Assembly (NCBI GenBank): GCA_937927415.1
Contig: CALBDS010000002.1
Location: 35,573 to 99,572, forward strand
Direction of reading: 5' to 3'
DNA length: 64,000 bases
Origin: an uncultured Rhodospirillaceae bacterium
GTDB taxonomy: Bacteria > Pseudomonadota > Alphaproteobacteria > Azospirillales > Azospirillaceae
The translations under genes were made by a program, and so were the position numbers. Shown piece after piece: positions 42,638 to 51,978 of this stretch (the first letter of the stretch is position 1; each line of letters begins with the position of its first letter). The notes below the pieces were generated by a model, which saw only the letters and a program-made list of their open reading frames with translations, was not told where the DNA came from and searched no databases.

Positions 42638-43608
42638 CACCGCAGAGCGTCCGGCCCGCCGGTTTCCAGAAGGTTGCGGAAATAGCTGATGGTGCGGGTC
42701 AGCCCCTCTTCCAGCGGTACTTTGGGCTCCCAATCCAGCAGGGACTTGGCCTTCGAGATGTCGGGGCGGCGCTGCTTGGGATCGTCGGCAGGCAGCGGGC
42801 GATGCTCGATGCGCGAGGAGGAGCCGGTCAGCCGGATGACCATCTCCGCCAACTCCAGCATGGTGAACTCGCCGGGGTTGCCGATGTTGATCGGGCCGGG
42901 CATATCGCCGTCCAGATCCATGAATCGGACCATGGCTTCCAGCAGATCGTCCATGAAGCAGAAGGAACGGGTCTGTGATCCGTCGCCATAGATGGTGATC
43001 GGATCGCCCTTCAAGGCCTGAACGATGAAATTGGACACCACGCGCCCGTCGTTGGGATGCATCCGCGGCCCGTAGGTGTTGAAAATGCGGACCACCCGGA
43101 TCGGCAGGGCGAACTGGCGGTAATAATCGAAAAACAGGGTTTCGGCGCAGCGTTTGCCCTCGTCGTAGCAGGCGCGGGGACCGATCGGGTTGACGTTGCC
43201 CCAATAATCCTCGGTCTGGGGATGAACTGCCGGGTCGCCGTACACTTCACTGGTGGACGCTTGCAGAATGCGGGCCTTCAACCGCTTGGCCAGCCCCAGC
43301 ATGTTGATCGCCCCATGCACGCTGGTCTTCGTGGTCTGGACGGGATCGAACTGGTAATGCACCGGCGAGGCGGGGCAGGCCAGATTGTAGATCCGATCCA
43401 CCTCCAGATAGAGGGGGAAGGTCACATCATGGCGGATGGTTTCGAACCGGGGGTTCTGGAGCAGATGGACGATGTTGCGTTTACGGCCGGTGAAATAATT
43501 GTCAACGCTGATGACCTCGTGCCCTTGCGCCAGCAGCCGCTCGCACAGGTGGGAGCCAAGAAAACCGGCGCCGCCGGTCACGAGAATGCGTTGGCTGGAA
43601 ATTGTCAT
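42637..43608 (-). CDS. UDP-glucuronate decarboxylase (UDP-xylose synthase)
   Basis: 323 aa from ATG 43608. GGAGFLGSHLCERLL, YNLACPASPVHYQFDPVQT, and ASTSEVYGDP are diagnostic for UXS. PIGPRACYDEGKRCAETLFF contains the catalytic Y-x3-K, and RIFNTYGPRMHPNDGRVVSN follows. Converts UDP-glucuronic acid to UDP-xylose. A UDP-glucose dehydrogenase is not in the window. Overlaps the following SDR gene. Confidence 0.92.
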   Translation of the reverse strand: MTISSQRILVTGGAGFLGSHLCERLLAQGHEVISVDNYFTGRKRNIVHLLQNPRFETIRHDVTFPLYLEVDRIYNLACPASPVHYQFDPVQTTKTSVHGAINMLGLAKRLKARILQASTSEVYGDPAVHPQTEDYWGNVNPIGPRACYDEGKRCAETLFFDYYRQFALPIRVVRIFNTYGPRMHPNDGRVVSNFIVQALKGDPITIYGDGSQTRSFCFMDDLLEAMVRFMDLDGDMPGPINIGNPGEFTMLELAEMVIRLTGSSSRIEHRPLPADDPKQRRPDISKAKSLLDWEPKVPLEEGLTRTISYFRNLLETGGPDALR

Positions 43609-43753
43609 GGGCCGCGTCTCGTCAGCAGGAAAAAGAAAGGTGGATGCAAAGATCACACCGGTTCAGGACATTATACGGAGGGGAACCCATTCCCCGTCCA
43701 GCACGAACAGGAATGGGCGAACGGTAAAGAGTACCGAATTGCCATGGACCGGA

Positions 43754-45115
43754 TCACAAAGGGGGCAAGCCGATCGCCTCACGCGTGGGCTGCGCCATGA
43801 TCCGTATGTCATGCTGCTTCTCCCACAGGCTGCGGTTGGCCCGTCCGACGGCGTCCAGTTGCTGGGCCGGCGTGGCGAGAATCCGGCGCAGCTCGGCCTT
43901 CATCCCGACGCGCTCGCGTTCGGTCACGGCAAAGCCGCACCCATTCCGGCGCACGTAATCGTGAACGGCCCAATCCGGGTGGCCGATGGACAGCACCGGT
44001 TTGCCCACGCACAGATATTCCGACAGCTTGGTCGCCAGGGAATAGCGGAACAGCACCAGATTATCCGGGCGGAAGGTGGTTGAAGCCACCAGGAAATCCG
44101 ACGCCAGATAGGCGTCAAGCAGACGGTCCGGCCCGGCATGGCCGCGATAGACGACCACATCGGGGATCTGTTCAGCGTTGATGAGGGGGGCGAACTCGAT
44201 GGGGGTGAACACATCCAGCCGGCACGGCATGCCTTCGAAATTCAGCTCCGATACCGCGCGGGCCAGCCACAGCAGGGTTTCCCCCTGCAGATGCAGGTTC
44301 AGCGCCCCGGCATAGGTCAGCACCGGCACCCGCCCGCCGGGCTGGGCCGGCGGCAGCGGCTGGAACAGTCGCTCCGCCTTCCCCGCCATCAGATCGGGAC
44401 AAGCGTTGTTGGCAGCGAAGAAGGGATAGCCGGTGACCCGCTCCAGCTTTTCCGCCAGATGGGGGGAGTTGGTGGTCGCCGCCAGGGCGCGCGCGCCCGC
44501 CTCCCGCATCAGAGCGATGATCCGCTGGCGCCACGCCTCCCGCTGGGCGGGGGCGGCGATGGTCTTGCTGTCCTCCTCCAGCCAGTCATCCATGTGCAGC
44601 ACAGCCATGGGAACGTCGTAATGCCGGGCAATCCCCACGGCCAGGGCCAGAAAGCGCAAGGACAAGGGGGCCGTGTACACGATCTCCGGACGGAAGCCGC
44701 GGCTGTCCAGCACCGCCAGCGCCGCGCGCAGATCCTCCTGAATGAAGGGTTCGGGATTGCGGAGCACCAACGCCCGTTTCAGCCGCGCGGCGGTACGGGT
44801 AAGCCCCAGAGCCAGCAACCGCCGTTCCACCTGGTCCCACCACGCCGGCGCCCGCCAGTGGGGGGGCAGCAGGTGAAACCGGTCGCCGTATTCCGGCGAC
44901 ACGGTGATCCCCTTGTAGCCGTAGAACCCGACCACCTTGTCGGCTGGCAACCCCTTGAGCACGTGGCTGGCCACCACGCCGCCGCCCTGCACATAGCTCA
45001 GGGCGTTTTCGGCCACATAGACCACGGCCTTGACCGGCGGCGCCGCGGAGGCAGTGTCCCCCGATGCGGAAACCGCCGTCTGCGGCGTATCGGCGAAGCG
45101 GGCGTCGGTGCTCAT
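43754..45115 (-). CDS. GT4-like glycosyltransferase
   Basis: 453 aa from ATG 45115. VVYVAENALSYVQGGGVVAS is the N-terminal GT-B opening. AVLHMDDWLEED and VLTYAGALNLHLQGETLLWL lie in the middle. FRYSLATKLSEYLCVGKPVLSIG is the C-domain loop (E in LSEYL-VGKPVL as in GT4). Located 10 bases after another GT4 gene on the same strand. Sugar unknown. 145 bases separate it from UXS. Confidence 0.82.
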   Translation of the reverse strand: MSTDARFADTPQTAVSASGDTASAAPPVKAVVYVAENALSYVQGGGVVASHVLKGLPADKVVGFYGYKGITVSPEYGDRFHLLPPHWRAPAWWDQVERRLLALGLTRTAARLKRALVLRNPEPFIQEDLRAALAVLDSRGFRPEIVYTAPLSLRFLALAVGIARHYDVPMAVLHMDDWLEEDSKTIAAPAQREAWRQRIIALMREAGARALAATTNSPHLAEKLERVTGYPFFAANNACPDLMAGKAERLFQPLPPAQPGGRVPVLTYAGALNLHLQGETLLWLARAVSELNFEGMPCRLDVFTPIEFAPLINAEQIPDVVVYRGHAGPDRLLDAYLASDFLVASTTFRPDNLVLFRYSLATKLSEYLCVGKPVLSIGHPDWAVHDYVRRNGCGFAVTERERVGMKAELRRILATPAQQLDAVGRANRSLWEKQHDIRIMAQPTREAIGLPPL

Positions 45116-45125
45116 GGGGTAGCGG

Positions 45126-46298
45126 TCAATCCTGGCAGGCTGCGACGAAGCTCTTGGCGAAATTCCGCCAAGTGCGTTCGCCATGGACGAAGGCCAGGGC
45201 GTTGGCCCGACGGCGCTGCGCTTCGGCGTGGTCGGTATAGATGCGCTCCAGCGCCGCGTCCAGTTCCTCCACCGACGATTCGCCCCAGCCGATGCGGCTG
45301 CCGTCGCGGTCGGGCACCGGGGTCTGATGGTTCAGGGTAAAGCAGGTGTCGCCAGCCACGAGATCCATGTGCCCGGTGTTGGCCGACAGGACGCACGGCA
45401 CGCCACAGGCCATGGCCTCCATCGCCACCAGATTGGTCGCTCCCTCGCAGCGGTTGGGGAACAGAGCCGCGTGGCATTCCCACAGCACCGGCGCGATGCG
45501 GTCGCGGCTGAGGAAGCCCAGGTCCAGAAAACCGTCCGCCGGCAGGCCGTTTTCCACCGCCCAATCGGTGATTCGCAACCGGTTCTGGCCGTCCACCTTG
45601 GGGGCCGCCGGGGCGAGGGGGGATTCGGCCATACCCGCCGCCGTCGCCGGCCACGGGTTATGCCAGGCGGTCACCAGCAAGGCGTCGGGGTGGCGGGCGT
45701 GGAACCGGCGAAAGGCGGCCAGAACGATGTCCTGCCCCTTGCGGAACTCCAGCTTGCCGCCGGAAAACACCACGAAGCGGTCGCCGAACGTCTTTTTCGC
45801 CGTGCCGGGGAACGCCTCGGTCGGGTCGATGCCCTGGAAGGACAGGCGCACATTCTCCACCCCCCGCTCCTCCAGGAGCGTGCGGTTGTAGGTGGAGTGG
45901 ACAACCATAACGTCGTAGGACTTGGCCCGCCCCAGAACATCACCATAAAGCCGGGTGTCCTCATAGGCGATGACGCCGATGTTCCGGGCACTGCGGAACC
46001 GCTCCGATACCGGCTGGGCGACGAACCCGTTGCTCAGCGCGTGCAGAACGTCGAAATCGTTCAGCATGAACACCTTGCCCGGATGCTCTTCCACCAGCCG
46101 GCGGGTGGTCTGGTACCCCTGGAGCAGCGGCGCCAGCCGTTCCCGGTTCTGCGGCCGCAGAGAGCTCATCGCTGGCGTTTCCAGCAGCAGCGGCAGAATG
46201 CCCCGCTCCACCTGATAAAGACAGGTGTGCAGGCCGACAAGACCCCACCCGTGCAGTTCCGAAAGGCTCCAGGTCAGTGCCAGAGATCGCGTTGTCAT
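45126..46298 (-). CDS. GT4-family glycosyltransferase
   Basis: The protein has 390 residues. It begins ALTWSLSELHGWGLVGLHTC. Middle: VFSGGKLEFRKGQDIVLAAF, the classic GT4 donor-sugar start of the C-domain. FPNRCEGATNLVAMEAMACG then VPCVLSA is the EX7E region, with E in CEGATNLVAMEAM. First gene of the leftward operon that continues to 41672. Its 447-base upstream gap is shared with gmd. Confidence 0.87.
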   Translation of the reverse strand: MTTRSLALTWSLSELHGWGLVGLHTCLYQVERGILPLLLETPAMSSLRPQNRERLAPLLQGYQTTRRLVEEHPGKVFMLNDFDVLHALSNGFVAQPVSERFRSARNIGVIAYEDTRLYGDVLGRAKSYDVMVVHSTYNRTLLEERGVENVRLSFQGIDPTEAFPGTAKKTFGDRFVVFSGGKLEFRKGQDIVLAAFRRFHARHPDALLVTAWHNPWPATAAGMAESPLAPAAPKVDGQNRLRITDWAVENGLPADGFLDLGFLSRDRIAPVLWECHAALFPNRCEGATNLVAMEAMACGVPCVLSANTGHMDLVAGDTCFTLNHQTPVPDRDGSRIGWGESSVEELDAALERIYTDHAEAQRRRANALAFVHGERTWRNFAKSFVAACQD

Positions 46299-46526
46299 GG
46301 GTATCCGGGTGTCAGCGTCGCGTCAGGACGTATGGACGGGCCGTCGCTTCATGAGCTTCGAGGCACCGTTCACACAGGCCAGGATAGATAACAGGTTGGG
46401 GAAAGGGGGTTCAAGAAAACCCGTGCCATGAACGGGCCATCCCCGGAGCTTTCATTGGCCGTTTCTTCCCACCCCCTCCGATATAGCGAGATGCCGGGCC
46501 AGGATGGAAACCCCGGCCACATCCTC

Positions 46527-46557
46527 TGTCGAAATGCCACCTATGTCGAAATGCCAC
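46527..46557. repeat. Two direct 14-bp repeats in a divergent intergenic region
   Basis: TGTCGAAATGCCAC occurs at 46527-46540 and again at 46544-46557, 17 bases apart. It lies inside the 447-base gap 46299-46745 between divergent glycosyltransferase and gmd genes. I found no gene in this gap: an open frame at 46428-46712 has no coding character. The repeats could bind a regulator; no clear promoter boxes. Confidence 0.4.
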
Positions 46558-46745
46558 AGGCCGCCGCTCTTCGCCCGTTGTGGCTCCAGCGGCCCTCCCT
46601 GCGCAGGGTTTGCACTTTGATCCATCCCGACAAGGTGGTAATCAACCGTAAAATGGATGTTGACGGTTTTCCGATGCGCTGCCTGGCACACACGGTTCAT
46701 CGGACTCTGTAAAATCCCGACAGCAAGATAGTGGAACGAAAACGA

Positions 46746-47816
46746 ATGTCTGAGAAAGTCGCGCTGATAACTGGCGTCACGGGCCAAGACGGGGCATATC
46801 TGGCGGAACTCCTGTTGTCGAAAGGATACGTCGTCCATGGCGTGAAGCGGCGTTCGTCTTCGTTCAACACTGGCCGCATCGACCATCTTTATCACGACAA
46901 GCACGAAGGGTCTTTGCCCTTTTACCTGCATTATGGCGATCTGACCGACGCCACCAACCTGATCCGTTTGGTTCAGGAGGTGCGGCCGACCGAAATCTAC
47001 AACCTCGCGGCCCAAAGCCACGTACAGGTCAGTTTCGAGACCCCGGAATACACAGCCAACGCCGACGGAATCGGCACCCTGCGCCTGCTGGAAGCAATCC
47101 GCATCCTGGGCATTGAAAAGACCACACGCTTCTATCAGGCGTCCACCTCCGAGCTGTTTGGCAAGGTCCAGGAAACCCCGCAGAAGGAAACCACCCCCTT
47201 CTACCCCCGCAGCCCCTATGCCGCGGCCAAGCTGTACGCCTACTGGATCACGGTGAACTACCGCGAGGCCTATGGCATGCACGCCTCCAACGGTATCCTG
47301 TTCAACCACGAAAGCCCGATCCGCGGCGAAACCTTCGTGACCCGCAAGATCACCCGCGCGGTGGCCGCCATCGAGTTGGGCCGCCAGGAAGCCCTGTATC
47401 TGGGCAACCTGGACGCCAAGCGCGACTGGGGCCACGCCCGCGACTATGTCGAAGGCATGTGGCGGATCATGCAGCAGGATCAGGCCGATGATTACGTCCT
47501 GGCCACCGGCGAGACCCACGCAGTGCGTGAATTCGTCGAGCTGGCCTTCGCCGAAGTGGGCCGGGCCATCGCCTGGCGCGGCGAAGGGGTGGACGAGGAA
47601 GGCTTCGATACCGCCACTGGCAAGGTGCTGGTGAAGATCGATCCCCGCTATTTCCGCCCGACCGAAGTGGACCTGTTGCTGGGCGACCCGTCCAAGGCCC
47701 ATGCCAAGCTGGGCTGGAAGCACACCACCAGCTTCCGCGATCTGGTGGCCGACATGGTGAAGAGCGACCTTGCCCTTCTGAAGAAGGAAGAAAAACGCTA
47801 TGCCCTCGGCGACTGA
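46746..47816 (+). CDS. gmd: GDP-mannose 4,6-dehydratase
   Basis: 356 aa from ATG 46746, with no convincing ribosome site and an in-frame start at 46731 as alternative. ALITGVTGQDGAYLAELL is the NADP motif, and KRRSSSFNTGRIDHLY is the Gmd signature. STSELFGKVQETPQ, YAAAKLYAYW, and LFNHESPIRGETFVTRKITR complete the set. Converts GDP-mannose to GDP-4-keto-6-deoxymannose, the precursor of GDP-L-fucose. Overlaps fcl by 17 bases. Confidence 0.96.
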   Translation: MSEKVALITGVTGQDGAYLAELLLSKGYVVHGVKRRSSSFNTGRIDHLYHDKHEGSLPFYLHYGDLTDATNLIRLVQEVRPTEIYNLAAQSHVQVSFETPEYTANADGIGTLRLLEAIRILGIEKTTRFYQASTSELFGKVQETPQKETTPFYPRSPYAAAKLYAYWITVNYREAYGMHASNGILFNHESPIRGETFVTRKITRAVAAIELGRQEALYLGNLDAKRDWGHARDYVEGMWRIMQQDQADDYVLATGETHAVREFVELAFAEVGRAIAWRGEGVDEEGFDTATGKVLVKIDPRYFRPTEVDLLLGDPSKAHAKLGWKHTTSFRDLVADMVKSDLALLKKEEKRYALGD

Positions 47817-48765
47817 AACCGTCTTTGATCTGACCGGTAAGAAGATCTGGGTCGCCGGCCATCGCGGGATGGTCGGCTCGGCGGTGGTCCGCCGGCTGGA
47901 AGCCGAGCCGTGCACGGTGCTGACCGTCGGGCGCGACAAGGCCGACCTGCGCCGGCAGGCCGAGGTCGAAGCCTGGCTGGACGCGGAAAAGCCCGACGCC
48001 ATCGTTCTGGCCGCGGCCAAGGTCGGGGGCATTCTGGCCAATTCCACCTATCCGGCGGATTTCATCTACGAAAACCTGATGATCGAGGCGAACATCATCC
48101 ACGGTGCCTACCGCGCCGGGGTGAAGCGCCTGCTGTTCCTCGGGTCGTCGTGCATTTATCCCCGGATGGCACCCCAGCCGATCCCGGAGGATTCCCTGCT
48201 AACCGGCCCGCTGGAGCCGACCAACGAATGGTACGCCATCGCCAAGATCGCCGGGATCAAGCTGTGTCAGGCGTATCGCGCCCAATACGGCTGTGATTTC
48301 GTGTCGGCGATGCCCACCAACCTGTATGGGCCGGGTGACAATTTCGACCTGAAGGCCAGTCACGTTTTGCCGGCCTTGATGGTCAAGATCCACCGCGCCA
48401 AGCAGGACGGGCTGAGCAGTGTCGAAATCTGGGGGTCGGGCAAGCCGCAGCGGGAATTCCTGCATGTGGACGATCTGGCCGACGCCTGCGTTCACCTGCT
48501 GCGGGTCTATGACGAGGATGTGGCGATCAATGTCGGCACCGGCACCGACGTCACCATCCGCGAACTGGCCGAAATGATCGCCGAGGTGGTGGGATACACC
48601 GGCGGCTTCCATTTCGACTCCAGCAAGCCCGACGGCACTCCACGCAAGCTGTTGGATGTCAGCCATCTGCACCGGCTCGGCTGGAAGGCCCGCTACAGCC
48701 TGCGCAGCGGGATCGAACAGACCTACCGTTGGTTCCTGGAAAACCAGAAAAACCTGCGGGGGTGA
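47800..48765 (+). CDS. fcl: GDP-L-fucose synthase
   Basis: 321 aa; AAGGAAG before ATG 47800. WVAGHRGMVGSAVVRRL is the NADP motif. AAAKVGGILANSTYPADFIY, SSCIYPRMAPQPIPED, and YAIAKIAGIKLC (YxxxK) are classic. NLYGPGDNFDLKASHVLPAL binds GDP-sugar. It epimerises and reduces the Gmd product to GDP-L-fucose. The overlap with gmd implies coupled translation. Confidence 0.96.
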   Translation: MPSATETVFDLTGKKIWVAGHRGMVGSAVVRRLEAEPCTVLTVGRDKADLRRQAEVEAWLDAEKPDAIVLAAAKVGGILANSTYPADFIYENLMIEANIIHGAYRAGVKRLLFLGSSCIYPRMAPQPIPEDSLLTGPLEPTNEWYAIAKIAGIKLCQAYRAQYGCDFVSAMPTNLYGPGDNFDLKASHVLPALMVKIHRAKQDGLSSVEIWGSGKPQREFLHVDDLADACVHLLRVYDEDVAINVGTGTDVTIRELAEMIAEVVGYTGGFHFDSSKPDGTPRKLLDVSHLHRLGWKARYSLRSGIEQTYRWFLENQKNLRG

Positions 48766-48834
48766 ACGGTACCCCGCCGACGGGCTGTGCGCCCGATCCG
48801 GCGGGTTCCACCTGTTGTCTGCCAGCGCGGTGTC

Positions 48835-50055
48835 ATGATCTATCACACTCTGCACCGTCTTTGGCGGTGCCTGCCGCGGGACATGCGGCGGGCTGCAATT
48901 TTTGCGGCAACATCCCGAATGGCTCCCCGTCCGTCCCCCCTGTCCGGCCTGCTGCCGGGGCCGGTGGCCGTGGCCGGGCAGTTGAGCACCGCCAGCGGCC
49001 TGGGGGAAGGAGCGCGGCTGGGGCTGCGGGCGCTGATGGATGCCGGAATGGACGTCCGCGCCGCCGATCTCGGCCCAGCCTTCGATCAGGTGGATCTGCC
49101 CTTGCCCCCCGATCTGCCGCCCCCCCCGGCGGCGGGGGACGGCGGCACACTGATCGCCCACGTTAACGCCCCCTATCTGCCCTTTGCCCTGTACCGGCTG
49201 GGGCGGCAGGCCGTGGCCGGACGGCGGGTTATCGGGTATTGGGCGTGGGAACTGCCCCGCCTGCCGCCGGACTGGCGGCACGGGTTCCCCTTCGTTCACG
49301 AAATCTGGGTGCCCAGCCGCTTTACCGCCGAGGCAGTGGCGGCGGAAACCCGCCTGCCGGTGCGGGTGGTGCCGCACCCCCTGCCCCCGCCGGCCCCGTC
49401 GGCTTATGGCCGCGCCCATTTCGATCTGCCCGACGACGCCTTTGTTGCGGTCAGCTTCTTCCACATGGGGTCCAGCTTCACCCGGAAGAACCCGGTTGCC
49501 GCCATCCGCGCCTTCCGCGCCGCTTGCGGTGACGACCCGTCGAAGATCCTAGTGGTCAAGGTAAACGAGGGCACGCTCGACGCGGCAGCCTGGAACACTC
49601 TGCATCAGGCGGTGGGGGGGGCTGCCAACATCCGGGTCATTAACCGGAAAATGGAACGGGTGGAGGTGGACAGCCTGCTGGATGCCGCCGACACGGTCAT
49701 CTCGCTGCACCGGGCCGAGGGGTTCGGGCTGGTCCCCGCCGAGGCCATGGCCCGCGGCAAGCCGGTGGTGGCAACCGGCTGGTCCGGCAATCTGGATTTC
49801 ATGACGGAACGGAACAGCATCCTGACCGGCTACCGCCTGATTCCGGCGGAAGACCCCCAGCACACCTATGATTTCCCCGGCCAGATGTGGGCGGATGCTG
49901 ATGTGGACGAGGCCGCAGCCGCCCTGCGCCGTCTGGCCGGAAACCTGGACCTGCGCCACCGGCTGGGCGCCCAAGCTGCCGCCGACATCCGCCGGCTGCT
50001 GAGCGGAGACGCCTATGCCGCCGCCGTGCGGCAAACAGATGGGACAGTTGCATGA
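48835..50055 (+). CDS. GT4-like glycosyltransferase
   Basis: 406 aa from ATG 48835; GTG 48787 is an in-frame option. AVAGQLSTASGLGEGARLGL is a GT-B opening. RVIGYWAWELPRLPPDW, FHMGSSFTRKNPVAAIRAFR and LHRAEGFGLVPAEAMARGKP then VVATGWSGNLDFM are donor-site elements (E-G-F-G..P.E-A-M). It follows GDP-fucose genes by 69 bases and may be a fucosyltransferase, but this is inference. Confidence 0.85.
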   Translation: MIYHTLHRLWRCLPRDMRRAAIFAATSRMAPRPSPLSGLLPGPVAVAGQLSTASGLGEGARLGLRALMDAGMDVRAADLGPAFDQVDLPLPPDLPPPPAAGDGGTLIAHVNAPYLPFALYRLGRQAVAGRRVIGYWAWELPRLPPDWRHGFPFVHEIWVPSRFTAEAVAAETRLPVRVVPHPLPPPAPSAYGRAHFDLPDDAFVAVSFFHMGSSFTRKNPVAAIRAFRAACGDDPSKILVVKVNEGTLDAAAWNTLHQAVGGAANIRVINRKMERVEVDSLLDAADTVISLHRAEGFGLVPAEAMARGKPVVATGWSGNLDFMTERNSILTGYRLIPAEDPQHTYDFPGQMWADADVDEAAAALRRLAGNLDLRHRLGAQAAADIRRLLSGDAYAAAVRQTDGTVA

Positions 50056-50180
50056 CACTATCAGTATAAAAAGTCTGTGCGGCGACTCCGGGCTTGCATC
50101 ACCGTCCTTTTTAACGATACAGCCTTTAAAGTGGTATTCCCCCCTCGTCATCTTGTGGGGCTGCCAAACGTGGAGAGTGT

Positions 50181-51956
50181 ATGGTGAGCGGATTTCTGGC
50201 ACGGTTGCGTGGATTTGCCCCGAAGAAACCGAATTTGGCGCGTGGTCTTGCGGCGCTGGAACAGAAGGATGCCGCAACGGCCATGGCAAATCTCCTTCCC
50301 CTGGCAGAAGCCGGAAACGCCGAAGCCCAGTATCAGATCGGCAACATCTATGCTCAAGGGCTGGGTGTGTTCCAGGATTACGGAGAGGCTGGCTACTGGC
50401 TGCGTCTTGCCGCCGAACAGGGCCATGCGGAAGCCCAGTATACCCTGGGCCACTATCTGGCCACCGGTGAGGGGGACGCCAAGCCGTGGCGCATCCCGGT
50501 CAAATGGTACAGCAGCGCCAAGGCCACGGATGCCGAGGTGACCGAAGCCAACCGCGCCCTTCTGTTCCCCCACGGGCTTGGCATTCCCCAGAACGAGGAA
50601 GAGGCGGTGGTCTGGTTTCAGAGGGCCGCGGAACAGGGGCACATCAAGGCTCAATCGGATCTTGGCGTTATGCACGCCGGCGGCCACGGCACCCCGCCCG
50701 ATCCGGTTGAAGCCATGCGCTGGTACAAGCTGGCTGCCGCCAACGGCAACGCTACCGCCCAATATAATCTGGGCGTGCTCTATGCCACCGGGAACGGCAC
50801 CGCCCCCGACATCGACGAGGCCATGGTCTGGTACCGCAAGGCCGCGGAACAGGATCATGTGCAGGCCGTTCTGGCCATCGCGCTTCTGTACCAGCAGGGC
50901 AACGGACTGCCGCAGGACCCCGCCGCTGCCGCCTTGTGGTTCCAGCGCGCCGCCGAATTGGGCGATGTCCGCGCCCAATTCGAATACGGTATGATCTGCG
51001 CCCACGGCACCGGGATGGAAAAAGACCCCCGCCAAGCACAGAAATGGTGGCTGAAGGCGGCGGAGCAAAAGCACCCCGTTGCCCAGTACAATCTGGCCAT
51101 CCTCTATTTCGAAGGCCAGCTGGGGACCCCCGATTACGGCGAGGCGGTGGCTTGGTTCCGCAAAGCGGCGTCCAACAACAATGTGAACGCCCAGATGCGT
51201 CTGGCCACTCTGTTCTCCGAGGGCACCCTTATTCCACGGGACGATGTGGAAGCGGCAGAATGGTTCCGCAGGGCCGCCGAAGGCGGAAACGTCAAAGCGC
51301 AGCGCCGGATGGCGGAGTTGTACAACCGCGGCATCGGCGTGCCCAAAAGCCCGAAGCTGGCCGCGGAATGGGTTGAAAAGGCAGCGGAAAAGGGCGATGC
51401 CGAGGCTCAGTTCGCGCTCAGCACCCTTTATGCCAACGGTACCGGCATACCCAAGGATCTGTCCAAAGCGGACATATGGTGCCGCAAAGCTGCCGAACAG
51501 GGGCTGGCCGCGGCTCAATACACCATGGGTCTGGTCTGCGCCACCGGACGCTACGGCCGCAAGGATCTGAACGAATCCAAGGAATGGTACCGCCGCGCCG
51601 CCGAACAGGGCTATATCGCCGCCCAGATCAATCTGGGACTGCTGTGTATTCAGGGCGACGACAAGAATTATCCGGAAGCCCTGCAGTGGTTCCGGCGTGC
51701 CGCCGAGGGCGGCAACACCACGGCCATGATCAACCTTGGCCTGATCCATATGTCGTCGGAGGAGATCACCCCCGATCTGGCGGAATCCTACCGTTGGTTC
51801 ATGCTGGCCGCTGATGGTCTGGCCCCCGGACCGGACCGGAGCAAGGTGGAAAACCAGATCGCCATAGTGGCCAAGCTGATGTCCGACGACGACCGGGAAC
51901 GGGCGAACCTGCTCCTGGAAGATTGGCGGTCACGCACCCTGCGCTCTGCCGCCTGA
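50181..51956 (+). CDS. Sel1-like repeat protein
   Basis: 591 aa from ATG 50181, with GGAG 8 bases upstream. It contains 14 Sel1/TPR-like units of about 36 residues, for example GNATAQYNLGVLYATGNGTA then PDIDEAMVWYRKAAEQ. They span nearly the whole chain (about 40-555). Units 2, 3 and 13 deviate. N terminus is basic with no signal peptide, so cytoplasmic. Sel1 proteins act as scaffolds. Its place between a glycosyltransferase and lpxD suggests a role in the same surface pathway, as in other TPR-rich loci here. Confidence 0.92.
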   Translation: MVSGFLARLRGFAPKKPNLARGLAALEQKDAATAMANLLPLAEAGNAEAQYQIGNIYAQGLGVFQDYGEAGYWLRLAAEQGHAEAQYTLGHYLATGEGDAKPWRIPVKWYSSAKATDAEVTEANRALLFPHGLGIPQNEEEAVVWFQRAAEQGHIKAQSDLGVMHAGGHGTPPDPVEAMRWYKLAAANGNATAQYNLGVLYATGNGTAPDIDEAMVWYRKAAEQDHVQAVLAIALLYQQGNGLPQDPAAAALWFQRAAELGDVRAQFEYGMICAHGTGMEKDPRQAQKWWLKAAEQKHPVAQYNLAILYFEGQLGTPDYGEAVAWFRKAASNNNVNAQMRLATLFSEGTLIPRDDVEAAEWFRRAAEGGNVKAQRRMAELYNRGIGVPKSPKLAAEWVEKAAEKGDAEAQFALSTLYANGTGIPKDLSKADIWCRKAAEQGLAAAQYTMGLVCATGRYGRKDLNESKEWYRRAAEQGYIAAQINLGLLCIQGDDKNYPEALQWFRRAAEGGNTTAMINLGLIHMSSEEITPDLAESYRWFMLAADGLAPGPDRSKVENQIAIVAKLMSDDDRERANLLLEDWRSRTLRSAA

Positions 51957-51978
51957 TGTCGTTTGCACAGATCATCGG

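Noticed and set aside
46428..46712. A 94-codon frame in the gap before gmd
   Set aside because: No ribosome site, no known motif, and it spans the direct repeats.
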